A stretch of DNA of 29,383 bases, taken from positions 1-29,383 of the forward strand of contig CALHPK010000014.1 of assembly GCA_938036315.1 (NCBI GenBank). The letters run 5' to 3'. Origin of the DNA: an uncultured bacterium. Lineage in GTDB: Bacteria; Calescibacteriota; Calescibacteriia; Calescibacteriales; Calescibacteriaceae. The notes below the pieces were generated by a model. It saw only the letters and a program-made list of their open reading frames with translations, was not told the origin of the DNA and searched no databases. The position numbers and the translations under genes are program-made. Of this stretch, positions 7,608-16,561 are shown piece after piece (position 1 is the stretch's first letter; every line of letters begins with the position of its first letter).

Positions 7608-9530
7608 ATGGGAGTGAGACCTCTTCAGCCAATCCTAACATGGAAAAATAGGGCAGAAATAAGGAACATTCCTGAGCTGTTTATGGAAAGATGCAACCGC
7701 TCGTGGGGATCCTTAGCCTACAAGTACAAGGAAGGAGGGAGATGGGTTGAGGTGAGCTGGGGAGAATTTGCAAAATCAGTAAATTCTCTTACAACGTACC
7801 TTATAAAATACGGGATTAAAAGGGGGGATAAGGTTGCAGTTCTATCAGACACTCGCCCTGAGTGGTGCTTAGCAGATCTATCTATACTATCAGCTGGGGC
7901 CGTAACTGTTGGGTTATACCCGACTATCTCTACATCACAAATAGAATTTCTGCTCAATCACTCAGATTCGAGGATTCTTTTTATTGAAAATTTGGAGAAA
8001 CTTGAAAAAGCATTGCCAATCATAAAAAACACGAAAGTAGAAAAGATTATCCTTTTTGACGAAAGAAACTGTGAAAAATACTTTGATATATATAGTATAG
8101 AGAAATTGAAAGATTGTTTGAAAACTCAGCCGGATGAGAGGCTGATAAAGGAGAGAGTATCTCAAATAGGGAGCGAAGATATAGCTTTGATAGTGTATAC
8201 ATCTGGAACGACAGGAGATCCGAAAGGGGCTATGATAAGCCATGGAAATATAATATCTTTTCTCTCATCATTTGATGATTTTAACGAAGCTTTGAAGCTT
8301 ACAGAAGAAGATATAAGCTATCATTTTCTTCCTATGGCTCATGTGGCTGAGCATGTTGCTGGATTTTTCGGAAGAATAAATTTAGGGCTTCCGGCAGCAT
8401 ATGCAACGAGCATAAAGGCAGTTGTTGATGAGATAAAGGATGTAAAGCCGACAATTTTCGGGGCAGTTCCCAGAATCTTCGAGAAAGCCTACTCACGAAT
8501 AAGGGAAGAGGTTGCTAAACTCCCGCCCAGAAGACAGAAAATATTTAGATGGGCTGAAAAGGTAGGTAGAGAATATGTAAAATATCTGAACGATAGAAGA
8601 AAAATTCCTCTCTCGCTTAGGATAAAATATGAAATAGCATATAATCTTGTACTGAAAAGAATAAAGGACGCATTCGGTGGGAGAGTAAAATATTTCATTG
8701 TAGGTGCAGCACCAATATCTTATGATATACTAGAATTTATGTGGGCTTGTAAACTTTACATATATGAGGTCTATGGACTTACAGAAGCAACAGTCGTAAC
8801 TCACGGAAATACTCCGCAGGACTTCAAGCTCGGAACTGTAGGGAAAGCAATAAAATCAGTAGAATGTAAATTGGCAGAGGATGGAGAAATACTTATAAGA
8901 GGTCCTACAGTGTTCAAGGGATACTACAAGAATGAGAGAGCAACTGCCGAAGCAATAGATAAAGAAGGTTGGCTACACACTGGTGATATAGGAGAAATAG
9001 ATAAAGACGGATTCCTTAGAATAATAGATAGAAAAAAACATATTATAATAACCTCTGGAGGGAAGAATATATTCCCAGCTGAAATAGAAAATAAAGTAAA
9101 GTTCCAAGATACTATTATATCACAGGTGTTTGTATACGGGGATAAACGACCATACCTTGTTGCTCTCATAACCATCAATCCATCAGAGGCTCTTGAACTT
9201 GGGATAAAGGAAGGGATATTCACAGAGGAAGAGAAGGAAAAAGCAAGGAGAGTTTTAGATGAGCTTACTGAAAAACCTCTGTCGCGCCCAGAGGGTTTGG
9301 AAGAGCTTATGAGGAAGGTCTCAAAGCACCCAAAACTTTTTGAAAGAGTACGTTCGGCTGTTGATAAAGCGAATATGGAGCTTGCCAGGGTTGAAAACAT
9401 AAAGAAATTTAGAATACTTGAAAGAGACTTTTATATAGAAGAAGGCGAAATAACACCAACACTCAAAGTCAAAAGGAAAGCAATAGAGGAAAAATACAGA
9501 GCTATCCTTGATGAAATGTATCAAGAATAA
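7608..9530 (+). CDS. fadD: Long-chain fatty acid-CoA ligase (AMP-forming)
   Basis: 640 residues of the adenylate-forming superfamily, activating fatty acids to acyl-CoA through an acyl-AMP intermediate. Core motifs are all present: the P-loop-like YTSGTTGDPKGAMISHGN (around 197-214), YGLTEATVVTHGN, GWLHTGDIGEIDKDGF, and IDRKKHIIITSGGKNIFPAEIE leading to the C-terminal lid. The lid holds the insertion typical of long-chain (FAA1-like) ligases. The length matches the ~600-650 residue family. ATG 7608 is used; a GGAGAG lies about 18 bases upstream, farther than usual. Soluble or membrane-associated. It is monocistronic with a 161-bp upstream gap, and the nearby biotin-dependent carboxylase could belong to the same lipid/acyl-CoA metabolism. 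The gene symbol marks the family, not proven orthology. Confidence 0.92.
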   Translation: MGVRPLQPILTWKNRAEIRNIPELFMERCNRSWGSLAYKYKEGGRWVEVSWGEFAKSVNSLTTYLIKYGIKRGDKVAVLSDTRPEWCLADLSILSAGAVTVGLYPTISTSQIEFLLNHSDSRILFIENLEKLEKALPIIKNTKVEKIILFDERNCEKYFDIYSIEKLKDCLKTQPDERLIKERVSQIGSEDIALIVYTSGTTGDPKGAMISHGNIISFLSSFDDFNEALKLTEEDISYHFLPMAHVAEHVAGFFGRINLGLPAAYATSIKAVVDEIKDVKPTIFGAVPRIFEKAYSRIREEVAKLPPRRQKIFRWAEKVGREYVKYLNDRRKIPLSLRIKYEIAYNLVLKRIKDAFGGRVKYFIVGAAPISYDILEFMWACKLYIYEVYGLTEATVVTHGNTPQDFKLGTVGKAIKSVECKLAEDGEILIRGPTVFKGYYKNERATAEAIDKEGWLHTGDIGEIDKDGFLRIIDRKKHIIITSGGKNIFPAEIENKVKFQDTIISQVFVYGDKRPYLVALITINPSEALELGIKEGIFTEEEKEKARRVLDELTEKPLSRPEGLEELMRKVSKHPKLFERVRSAVDKANMELARVENIKKFRILERDFYIEEGEITPTLKVKRKAIEEKYRAILDEMYQE

Positions 9531-9649
9531 AGTAAACAAAGTTTAAAAGGTCGTAGGTGAAGATTAGGATATAATGGATAGAACCTTGGGGCTAACTTTA
9601 CTGAAAGTGGCAGACTAAACTCAGAGGAGAGAGACAAAATGGTGTAAGA
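9531..9649 (+). other. Intergenic stretch with a TATAAT box and an RBS followed by a two-codon ORF
   Basis: Between the convergent fatty acyl ligase and pstC. It holds a perfect TATAAT (9570-9575) without an obvious -35 box, and a small inverted repeat (ACTTT/AAAGT). A strong GAGGAGAG (9624-9631) lies 7 bases before ATG GTG TAA (9639-9647). It may be the scar of a deleted gene or a short transcript; no function is claimed. Confidence 0.3.
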
Positions 9650-10552
9650 TCACTTTCCAAATTTAGCGCTTACCCTTTCCTTGAGAATAAAGGCGGCGGT
9701 GTTAAAAAACAGGGTTATAACAAAGAGGGTAAGTCCGACAGCGAAAATTGTCGCGTACTCAAAGGTACCGTGTGGGACATCTCCCAGGGCAACCTGCACT
9801 ATATAAGCTGTCATAGTTTGTACAGGTTCAAAGGGATTCAAAGTAAGTTGTGGTAGCATACCTGCTGCTATAGCAACTATCATTGTCTCACCGAGAGCCC
9901 GAGATATTCCGAGAATATATGCAGCGGATATCCCTGGGAAGGCTGCGGGTATAACGATCTTAAATGCGGTGTAAAGTCTTGTAGCACCAAGAGCATACGA
10001 GCCTTCCCTTAGCGATTGTGGGACTGATCTCATTGCATCCTCACTTATCGATATAACATAAGGTAAAATCATAATGCCCACAACTATCCCAGGAGAAAAA
10101 GCATTAAAGGTCTCAAGGTTAGGGAATATCTTCTGCAAAGTTGGTGTAAACCATAGCAGAGCAAAATATCCATATACGACTGTTGGGATTGATGCCAGAA
10201 ATTCAATGAATACTTTTACAATTTCGCGCACACGCGCGGGAGCTATTTCACTTACATATATTGTAATAGCAACTCCAAAGGGTACTGCAACAGACAAAGC
10301 GACTATAACAATAAGAAATGTCCCGCAAACCAAAGGTAAAATCCCATACTTTTTTGTCACAAAGAGCGGAGTCCATTCCGTATCTGTCAAAAACTTGAGG
10401 ATATTGATATCACGAAAGAAAGGCAAGGAATCATTTATCAGAACGAAAATTATTGCTACAGTAATAAAGATTGAAAATATACCGAAAATCGAAAGAATTA
10501 TTTCGGAAACCTTATCAAATACTAATCTTTTCAAATATGTTCTGCTTTTCAT
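9650..10552 (-). CDS. pstC: PstC-like phosphate ABC transporter permease
   Basis: 300 residues with about six membrane helices. Diagnostic segments are WTPLFVTKKYGILPLVCGT near the N-terminus, ISEIAP-like YVSEIAPARVREIVK, FLASIPTVVYGYFALLWF, and the permease loop SEDAMRSVPQSLREGSYALG. The periplasmic W.P..G.LP pattern and the closing FFNTAAFILKERV fit PstC better than PstA. It is a binding-protein-dependent permease subunit, presumably importing phosphate. Its ATG overlaps the secF stop (ATGA), so translation is coupled to secF. PstA, PstB and PstS are not encoded nearby, so the complex must be completed from elsewhere in the genome. Confidence 0.88.
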   Translation of the reverse strand: MKSRTYLKRLVFDKVSEIILSIFGIFSIFITVAIIFVLINDSLPFFRDINILKFLTDTEWTPLFVTKKYGILPLVCGTFLIVIVALSVAVPFGVAITIYVSEIAPARVREIVKVFIEFLASIPTVVYGYFALLWFTPTLQKIFPNLETFNAFSPGIVVGIMILPYVISISEDAMRSVPQSLREGSYALGATRLYTAFKIVIPAAFPGISAAYILGISRALGETMIVAIAAGMLPQLTLNPFEPVQTMTAYIVQVALGDVPHGTFEYATIFAVGLTLFVITLFFNTAAFILKERVSAKFGK

Positions 10553-11676
10553 ATTCTTTTCTTCATAAGTAGATTTATATCATATGCTAGTGCTGCTACT
10601 ATAAAAATTGATGAATATGTGCCAAATATTGATCCAAACAAAAAAACCGTACCAATACCTTTGAGAACTTCTCCGCCCAGGAAGATAAGGCAGAACACAG
10701 GTATTAGTATTGTTAGCACCGTCAGTATGGTTCTTGGCAGAGTTTCACTTATAGCTTTGTTAATTACATCTTCGTTAAGAACTCCGCGCATAATTTGAAC
10801 TTTCTCTCTTATTCTATCTGAAATTATAATTGAATCATTTACAGAATATCCTGCCAGAGCCAGAAGTCCCCCGAGTGTTACCAAAGACAGCTCTACATCA
10901 AAAAGTGACATAAGCCCTATTGTTACTACAATATCATGGACAACTCCCACGATTGCTCCAACAGCGAATTTCCATTCGAATCTGAAAACAATGTAGAGAA
11001 ATATACCTATGAAGCTCAGAATGAAGGCATAAACTCCGCTCTTACGAAGCTCCTTCCCCGAAACACTTCCTACAGATTCTACTTTAAGAATTTGAAACTC
11101 GCCAACTTTTTTTAGATTTTCGGAAAGTAAACTGGATGCATCTTTCCCCAAAGCTTTTGCTTCCTCTACAAAACTCAGGGGGAGCCTCAAGAGAAAGTTT
11201 CCATCTCCAAAATCCTGCACGAACACCCCAGGAAATACTGCTCGCAGATCATCTATTTTCACTTGTTCAGTTCTTGTACTTTTTACGTTAGCGACAACTC
11301 CACCTTTGAAATCTATTCCTAATGGCACCTTACCTGAAAATATGAAGAACAGTGAAAGAGCGAAAAGTAATGATGAAAATAGATAAGATATTTTTCTAAA
11401 TTTCATAAAGCTTATAATTTTATTGCGGGGGAAGAAGGAGACAAATTTGGGAGCTTCTACAGAAGGAGGCGCTACTGCTCGCTGGCGGATTTGTGAAGGA
11501 GCAGAAGGAGTAGGTTGGGGCTGATGTTGTAATGTAACTACCTCAGGTTTAGGTTTCACAAGTTCGGGTTCCGAGGTTTTTGCTGTTCCATCACCTTCTA
11601 TTCGCACACCTTTTAACCCGGAATCTTTCGATGCTTCCTTGTATATCTTTTTTTTAAGTTTATCTTTGTCAGACAT
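10549..11676 (-). CDS. secF: Protein translocase subunit SecF
   Basis: 375 residues. SecF forms a membrane complex with SecD that uses proton-motive force to help protein export. The core begins near residue 90. It has TM1, the GIDFKGGVV strand of the first periplasmic domain, and the C-terminal six-helix RND-like bundle with TLGGLLALAGYSVNDSIIISDRIRE. The first ~80 residues are a hydrophilic Lys-rich then Pro/Gln-rich extension not found in typical SecF. The start is supported by AGGGAG about 8 bases before ATG 11676. The gene is 12 bp after secD and overlaps pstC by 4 bp. Confidence 0.95.
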   Translation of the reverse strand: MSDKDKLKKKIYKEASKDSGLKGVRIEGDGTAKTSEPELVKPKPEVVTLQHQPQPTPSAPSQIRQRAVAPPSVEAPKFVSFFPRNKIISFMKFRKISYLFSSLLFALSLFFIFSGKVPLGIDFKGGVVANVKSTRTEQVKIDDLRAVFPGVFVQDFGDGNFLLRLPLSFVEEAKALGKDASSLLSENLKKVGEFQILKVESVGSVSGKELRKSGVYAFILSFIGIFLYIVFRFEWKFAVGAIVGVVHDIVVTIGLMSLFDVELSLVTLGGLLALAGYSVNDSIIISDRIREKVQIMRGVLNEDVINKAISETLPRTILTVLTILIPVFCLIFLGGEVLKGIGTVFLFGSIFGTYSSIFIVAALAYDINLLMKKRI

Positions 11677-11688
11677 AGATATCTCCCT

Positions 11689-13338
11689 TTATATCACATT
11701 CTTTAACTCTCTTTTTGGAAGAAGAAGCCACTCCATCAAAACCTTTGAAGAGTAAACCGAACCGAAAATTGCTCCGAGTATCCCAATAGATAATGTTAGG
11801 GCAAAGCCTCTTATTGGTCCCGTTCCGAATTGGAAAATAAATAATGCTGCGATCAGAGTTGTTATATTCGCATCAAGAACAGTTCTCATACCAAGTTTGT
11901 GCCCAATTTCGATGGCGGGTTTCAGAGAAAGTCTCTTTATGAGCTCTTCTCTTATTCTCTCAAATATTATTATATTGTTGTCAACAGCCATTCCTGCAGT
12001 CAGAGCTATTCCTGCTATTCCCGGTAGAGTCAGGGTTGCTCCGAATATGGAAAGGACTGCCAATGTGAATAGCAAGGTTACTACAACGCCGAAAACTGCC
12101 AGAACCCCGGAGATCCTATAGTAAAAGCTCATAAATACCGCAACAAGAGTTGCACCAAGAACAGATGCAACTATTCCTTTCTTTATTGAATCTTCTCCCA
12201 ATGTCGGACCTATTGTTCTTTCCTCTTCAAAGTCCATAGGAGCTGGAAGAGCTCCAGCTCTCAGAATTGCTGCGAGTTCCCTTGCTTCATCGATTGTGAA
12301 TCTCCCTTCAATACTCCCTACTCCACCACTAATTTTCTCTCTTATAACCGGTGCGGAAAATATTTTTCCATCAAGAACTATAGCCAATTTTTTCCCCACA
12401 TTCTCAGAGGTAATCCTCTCAAAAATCTCAGCGCCAGTTGAATCAAACCTTATTATAACGTAAGGCTCATTTGTTGTGGGATTCATCCTGACCCTTGCAT
12501 CTTTCAGAAATTCCCCGGTAAGTTGTGGAATGGATTCAACAATAAATGTCCTCCACGTATTTTCTCTTCCTATTCTTCCTATCAAAATTGTCCTTCCAGC
12601 TGGCAATGATATAGATTGAACAAAATTAGCAAGTTTTTCATAGTCCTTATCATATGTCCAATAATATGTTATGCTTTTACCTCCGGCTCCTGCTTCCGTT
12701 CCTTTGTAAATACCCTCAGGTGGCAATCTGACTTGGGAAAGATAATCAAATTCTTCATCTACTAATCTGAACTCTAAGAGTGCGGTTCTCCCTATCAGAC
12801 TTTTAGCTTTAGCTGGATCTAAAAGTCCTGGAAGTTGAACCATTATTTGCGATTCACCTTGTCTTGCTATCAATGGTTCTGCTACGCCAAATTCGTCAAT
12901 CCTATTTCTCAGGACCTGAATGGCTTGACTCACTGCGAACTCTCCCACTTCCCTGATATCTTCTTTCCTGACCTCAAAATGATGATAGTTTACACCTCCG
13001 AGGAGATCTTTCCCTTTATAATCTACAGGGAATTTTTTTTGAACCTCCTTTACGAAATCTTCAGGAGCATCTTCAACAACATAGATACTTGAGTCAACAA
13101 AAACAACTGGGGACTCCACCTGAATAGATCTATCTGAGTACTTCTCTTTATATATTGAAAGAATTTCTCCTGCGAGTCTTTCGACGTATTTTTGAACTGC
13201 TAAATCTTTCCTCACATTCAGGATAAAATATGAGCCTCCTTTTAGGTCTAATCCAAGTTTCATCCCGCGCCACGCAATCACAGAAATGAAAATCACAGTG
13301 GACAGAAAAACCAAAATTAATCTTATTCTCAGACCCAT
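11689..13338 (-). CDS. secD: Protein translocase subunit SecD
   Basis: About 549 residues from ATG 13338 (MGLRIRLILVFL); a TTG three codons upstream (13347) is possible but less likely. It has an N-terminal membrane helix, the MKLGLDLKGGSYFIL signature, and a large periplasmic P1 head with FRLVDEEFDYL and RFDSTGAEIFE segments. The C-terminal six-helix bundle includes LPGIAGIALTAGMAVDNNIIIFERIRE. It partners with SecF encoded directly after it. The promoter probably lies in the 13348-13478 divergent gap shared with nuoCD. Confidence 0.95.
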   Translation of the reverse strand: MGLRIRLILVFLSTVIFISVIAWRGMKLGLDLKGGSYFILNVRKDLAVQKYVERLAGEILSIYKEKYSDRSIQVESPVVFVDSSIYVVEDAPEDFVKEVQKKFPVDYKGKDLLGGVNYHHFEVRKEDIREVGEFAVSQAIQVLRNRIDEFGVAEPLIARQGESQIMVQLPGLLDPAKAKSLIGRTALLEFRLVDEEFDYLSQVRLPPEGIYKGTEAGAGGKSITYYWTYDKDYEKLANFVQSISLPAGRTILIGRIGRENTWRTFIVESIPQLTGEFLKDARVRMNPTTNEPYVIIRFDSTGAEIFERITSENVGKKLAIVLDGKIFSAPVIREKISGGVGSIEGRFTIDEARELAAILRAGALPAPMDFEEERTIGPTLGEDSIKKGIVASVLGATLVAVFMSFYYRISGVLAVFGVVVTLLFTLAVLSIFGATLTLPGIAGIALTAGMAVDNNIIIFERIREELIKRLSLKPAIEIGHKLGMRTVLDANITTLIAALFIFQFGTGPIRGFALTLSIGILGAIFGSVYSSKVLMEWLLLPKRELKNVI

Positions 13339-13478
13339 AAAAAGCAATAGTAAAAGCCAAAATTACCAGTTTTCAAAATTACAGTTTTCTTTCCTATTGA
13401 TAGTCTCAGGGCTTTTCTGGCTTAAAAACTGAAAAAAACCAAAATTATTCTGCGATATGAAAATTTGAAAGATAGAAA

Positions 13479-15233
13479 ATGGGGCGAAAAACAAATCAGG
13501 AAATCTTCGAAAAGATATCGCTGATATGCAAGGGATTATTTACAAAATCCAGAGTTAGAGATATCCCAGAATTTGTTGTCCCAAAAGAAAATATTATTGA
13601 ATTAGAGAAGAGATTGAAACAGGATGGATTCAATATGATTTTAGATCTATTTGGCGTAGATTTTTATGATAATCAGAAATTGAAGGATTACGCAGAAGTG
13701 AATTCAAGATTTGCAATAATATATCACTTTCTAAAAATTCCCGATAATGAAAGGATAAGGGTAATAGTACCGGTGGAAGATGGGGAAAGTGTACCATCTT
13801 CTTGTTCACTGTTTATAGGTGCAGATTGGTTTGAAAGAGAAGTATTTGATCTTTTCGGGATAAAATTTGATGGACATCCGGACCTCAGAAGGATATTCTT
13901 GCCGGAAGATTATGAGGGATATCCGCTCAGAAAAGATTTTCCTACAAAAGGAGTAAAAGAATACATAGGTACAAAGTACACTCCTAATTTTGTAAGGCTT
14001 AAAGATAGAAACAAAAAGCATACTGAACCTTTGGACCCTTTTGAAGAAGGCTCGAGGATGGTAGTAAATGTTGGTCCAACTCATCCGGCAACACATGGCA
14101 CATTCAGAATGATATTTGAACTGGAAGGAGAAGACATAGTAGGAGTGGATCTAGAGATAGGTTATCTCCACAGAGGGGTTGAAAAAAATTCTGAAAACAT
14201 GAGATGGGAAGATTTCATACCTATGACCGATAGGCTCAATTATCTTTCAGCATACCTTAACAATATGATCTATACAGAGATGATTGAAAGGTGGTGTGGG
14301 ATCTGGGATGATGTTCCTGCTAGAGCAAAATTCATAAGGGTTATACTTGGGGAACTTTCAAGAATAGCAGACCATTGTGTATCGATCGGGACAATGGCTG
14401 TTGATCTTGGGGCTCTCACACCATTTTGGTACCTATTCAGATTAAGGGAGGAGATCTATACAGTTTTTGAGTGGGCAGTTGGTGCCCGCTTGACGACCTC
14501 TGGAACAGCATTTGGAGGTGTAAGAAAGGATCTCGATGAGAAAACAATAAACCACATAAATTACATCGTTGATAAACTTGTTCCAGAAGTCATAAGGGAT
14601 GTAGATGGCTTACTTACAAAGAACAGAATATTTATAGATAGAACTCGTGGTGTGGGGAAGATCTCAGCTCGGGACGCTATAGAATGGGGGTTCACAGGCC
14701 CATCTCTGAGAGGTTCAGGGGTTGCGTGGGACATCCGCAAGGTAGCACCATACGGATTGTACGAAGAGTTTGATTTTGATGTCCCAGTGGCTACAGAAGG
14801 TGATGTCTATTCAAGATACCTTGTTAGGATGGAAGAGATGCTACAAAGTGCAAGAATAGTAAAGCAAGCACTGAAGAATCTCCCAGATGATGGTATAATG
14901 ATAAAATCAGATAAATTTGCGAATATCCCCAGGCTTCCTGAGAAAAAATATGTGTACACTCAAATTGAACCTTTAATTCATCACTTTAAGGGGATGGTTG
15001 AAGGGGTGGTTCCACCATTCGGATGGTATTACTTCGGCGGTGAGGCGGCGAATGGGGAACTCGGCTACTTTGCTATATCTTATGGCAAAAGAACCCCGTG
15101 GCGCATAAGAATAAGACCCCCATGCTTTGCAATATATCAAGCATTCAGACATATGGTTCTTGGACACAAACTCGCTGACTTTGTTGCGGTTTTGGGAAGT
15201 ATAAACGTAATAGCCGGAGAACTTGATAGATAA
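13479..15233 (+). CDS. nuoCD: NADH-quinone oxidoreductase, fused subunits C and D
   Basis: 584 residues. Residues 1-170 are NuoC-like (AIIYHFLK, then ADWFEREVFDLFGIKF and LPEDYEGYPLRKDFP). From about 190 the protein is NuoD-like and ends with the typical GSINVIAGELDR. The quinone-site loop VGPTHPATHGTFR holds the conserved H202 and H206. The fused form occurs in enterobacteria and several other lineages. It belongs to the peripheral arm of complex I, next to the membrane. No other nuo gene is in the window: upstream is divergent secD and downstream is a DUF1015 gene. The ATG at 13479 follows AT-rich sequence without an evident Shine-Dalgarno. Confidence 0.95.
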   Translation: MGRKTNQEIFEKISLICKGLFTKSRVRDIPEFVVPKENIIELEKRLKQDGFNMILDLFGVDFYDNQKLKDYAEVNSRFAIIYHFLKIPDNERIRVIVPVEDGESVPSSCSLFIGADWFEREVFDLFGIKFDGHPDLRRIFLPEDYEGYPLRKDFPTKGVKEYIGTKYTPNFVRLKDRNKKHTEPLDPFEEGSRMVVNVGPTHPATHGTFRMIFELEGEDIVGVDLEIGYLHRGVEKNSENMRWEDFIPMTDRLNYLSAYLNNMIYTEMIERWCGIWDDVPARAKFIRVILGELSRIADHCVSIGTMAVDLGALTPFWYLFRLREEIYTVFEWAVGARLTTSGTAFGGVRKDLDEKTINHINYIVDKLVPEVIRDVDGLLTKNRIFIDRTRGVGKISARDAIEWGFTGPSLRGSGVAWDIRKVAPYGLYEEFDFDVPVATEGDVYSRYLVRMEEMLQSARIVKQALKNLPDDGIMIKSDKFANIPRLPEKKYVYTQIEPLIHHFKGMVEGVVPPFGWYYFGGEAANGELGYFAISYGKRTPWRIRIRPPCFAIYQAFRHMVLGHKLADFVAVLGSINVIAGELDR

Positions 15234-15296
15234 CAAACAAAATAGGTAAAAAAATAATAATAAAACAAAAATTCAAAGTAAAGGTAAAATAAATAT

Positions 15297-16436
15297 ATGA
15301 ATGTTAAACCTTTTGCTGGTTTCCTCTATTCTCAAAAATTCAAAAGTGAAATAAGCTCTATAATCTGTCCTCCATATGACATAATAGATGAAAAACTCCG
15401 GCAAGAACTTATGAAAGCACACGACTTCAACTATGTGAAAGTTGTCCTTTCTCCATATGGCAATGATGAAGCATCCAAAATTTTAAAATCTATGATCAAA
15501 AATGGAATAGTATGTCAAGATGCTGGTGAAAATATCTATATTCTTGAACAAAGCTTTGAATATAATAATGAAAAAGAAGAGACTATCGGAATTATAGCTT
15601 TGGTATCTTCAGATGCAGAAATTTTCGCGCATGAACAGGTACAGAATAAGGTTGTGGAGGATAGGATAGAACTCCTTGAAAAAACTGGGTTTAATACTTG
15701 TCCGATAATGATGGTCAGTGAGAATTCTAATATTCTGGGGTGGTATAATAGTCTCAAGGAAGCGGAAGAAATTTTCAGCTTTTCTTATCTTTCGACGGAA
15801 TATGGAATCCGCATAAGTGGGAGGTTACTAAGGACGCAAGATTTCCGGATTCTTGAAGAGCTTAACAAAACCAGATTTTTCATAGCTGATGGTCATCATA
15901 GATTTACAGCCATAAAGAGTGTATATAAATCTAAAGGCGAGAAATATTTTATGGGTTATATATTAGATAAAAGCTCGGGAATAAAGATATTCCCAATTGC
16001 AAGACAAATACCTTCTGAGCATAAAAAGACTATAATGGAGAAAATAGAAAAGTTCTCAGTTGAAGAAATACCTTCGGGAGATGTCAATCCGACTTCATTT
16101 ATCAGGATGGGTTATGACGCTACTATTTTATTTTCTGACAGAGCTTTAAAGGTGGATTTCAAGTTGGCAAACTTTTCAGAAAAAACCCACCTTGAAATTA
16201 TCCATAATTATATTCTGAACAATATCCCCGTTTCTTTTGAGCATAATATGTATAGAGCTTTTGAGAAATTAAAAAGGGGGGAAATAGGTTGTTTGATTAT
16301 TCCAAAATCTTTTACTATAGAAGATATATGGGAACTGACAAAAAAGGGATGCATTATGCCGCCAAAATCAACCTACTTTTGGCCCAAACCCCCATCAGGT
16401 TTAGTACTCAACAAAACTTCATTCTACAGATCCTGA
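15297..16436 (+). CDS. DUF1015 family protein (PF06245-like HTH/nucleotide-modifying protein)
   Basis: 379 residues matching the widespread but poorly characterised DUF1015 family. The recognisable motifs are VKPFAGF at the start, ICPPYDII (about 23-30), FAHEQV...VEDRIELL (about 110-127) and the most conserved RFFIADGHHRFTA (193-205). Members are usually slightly longer (about 400-430 residues) and sometimes sit beside serine or 3-phosphoglycerate metabolism genes, which are not seen here. Soluble, with no signal peptide or membrane segment. It begins 63 bp after nuoCD on the same strand. No molecular function can be stated. The family name is from memory of the motif pattern. Confidence 0.82.
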   Translation: MNVKPFAGFLYSQKFKSEISSIICPPYDIIDEKLRQELMKAHDFNYVKVVLSPYGNDEASKILKSMIKNGIVCQDAGENIYILEQSFEYNNEKEETIGIIALVSSDAEIFAHEQVQNKVVEDRIELLEKTGFNTCPIMMVSENSNILGWYNSLKEAEEIFSFSYLSTEYGIRISGRLLRTQDFRILEELNKTRFFIADGHHRFTAIKSVYKSKGEKYFMGYILDKSSGIKIFPIARQIPSEHKKTIMEKIEKFSVEEIPSGDVNPTSFIRMGYDATILFSDRALKVDFKLANFSEKTHLEIIHNYILNNIPVSFEHNMYRAFEKLKRGEIGCLIIPKSFTIEDIWELTKKGCIMPPKSTYFWPKPPSGLVLNKTSFYRS

Positions 16437-16546
16437 AATCCACAATAGCAATAAACAGAATAAGGATCCTTTACAATTTTCTCTCAGATAGGCTCCGGCG
16501 CTAAGGTCACATCATATTAAGTCAACTTCCTAATACCTCAAATAAA

Positions 16547-16552
16547 GGGAGG
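16547..16552 (+). promoter_or_regulatory. Strong ribosome binding site for the radical SAM gene
   Basis: A GGGAGG-type Shine-Dalgarno lies about 9-10 bases before ATG 16562. It stands out because many genes in this window have none, and it fixes the start of the radical SAM/SPASM gene. Confidence 0.7.
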
Positions 16553-16561
16553 TATACCACC

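Noticed and set aside
8924-9400. 158-codon ORF on the - strand opposite the acyl-CoA ligase
   Set aside because: It is Ser/Phe-rich and is the complement of a conserved ligase C-terminus.
9650-10552. PstA rather than PstC
   Set aside because: The periplasmic segment after TM1 (W.P..G.LP..CGT) and the closing motif fit PstC better.
10074-10568. 164-codon ORF on the + strand opposite pstC
   Set aside because: It mirrors the conserved transmembrane gene in another frame and lacks a ribosome binding site.
16437-16561. A RiPP precursor gene before the radical SAM enzyme
   Set aside because: No frame there gives a credible small peptide with an RBS of its own; the only strong RBS belongs to the radical SAM gene.
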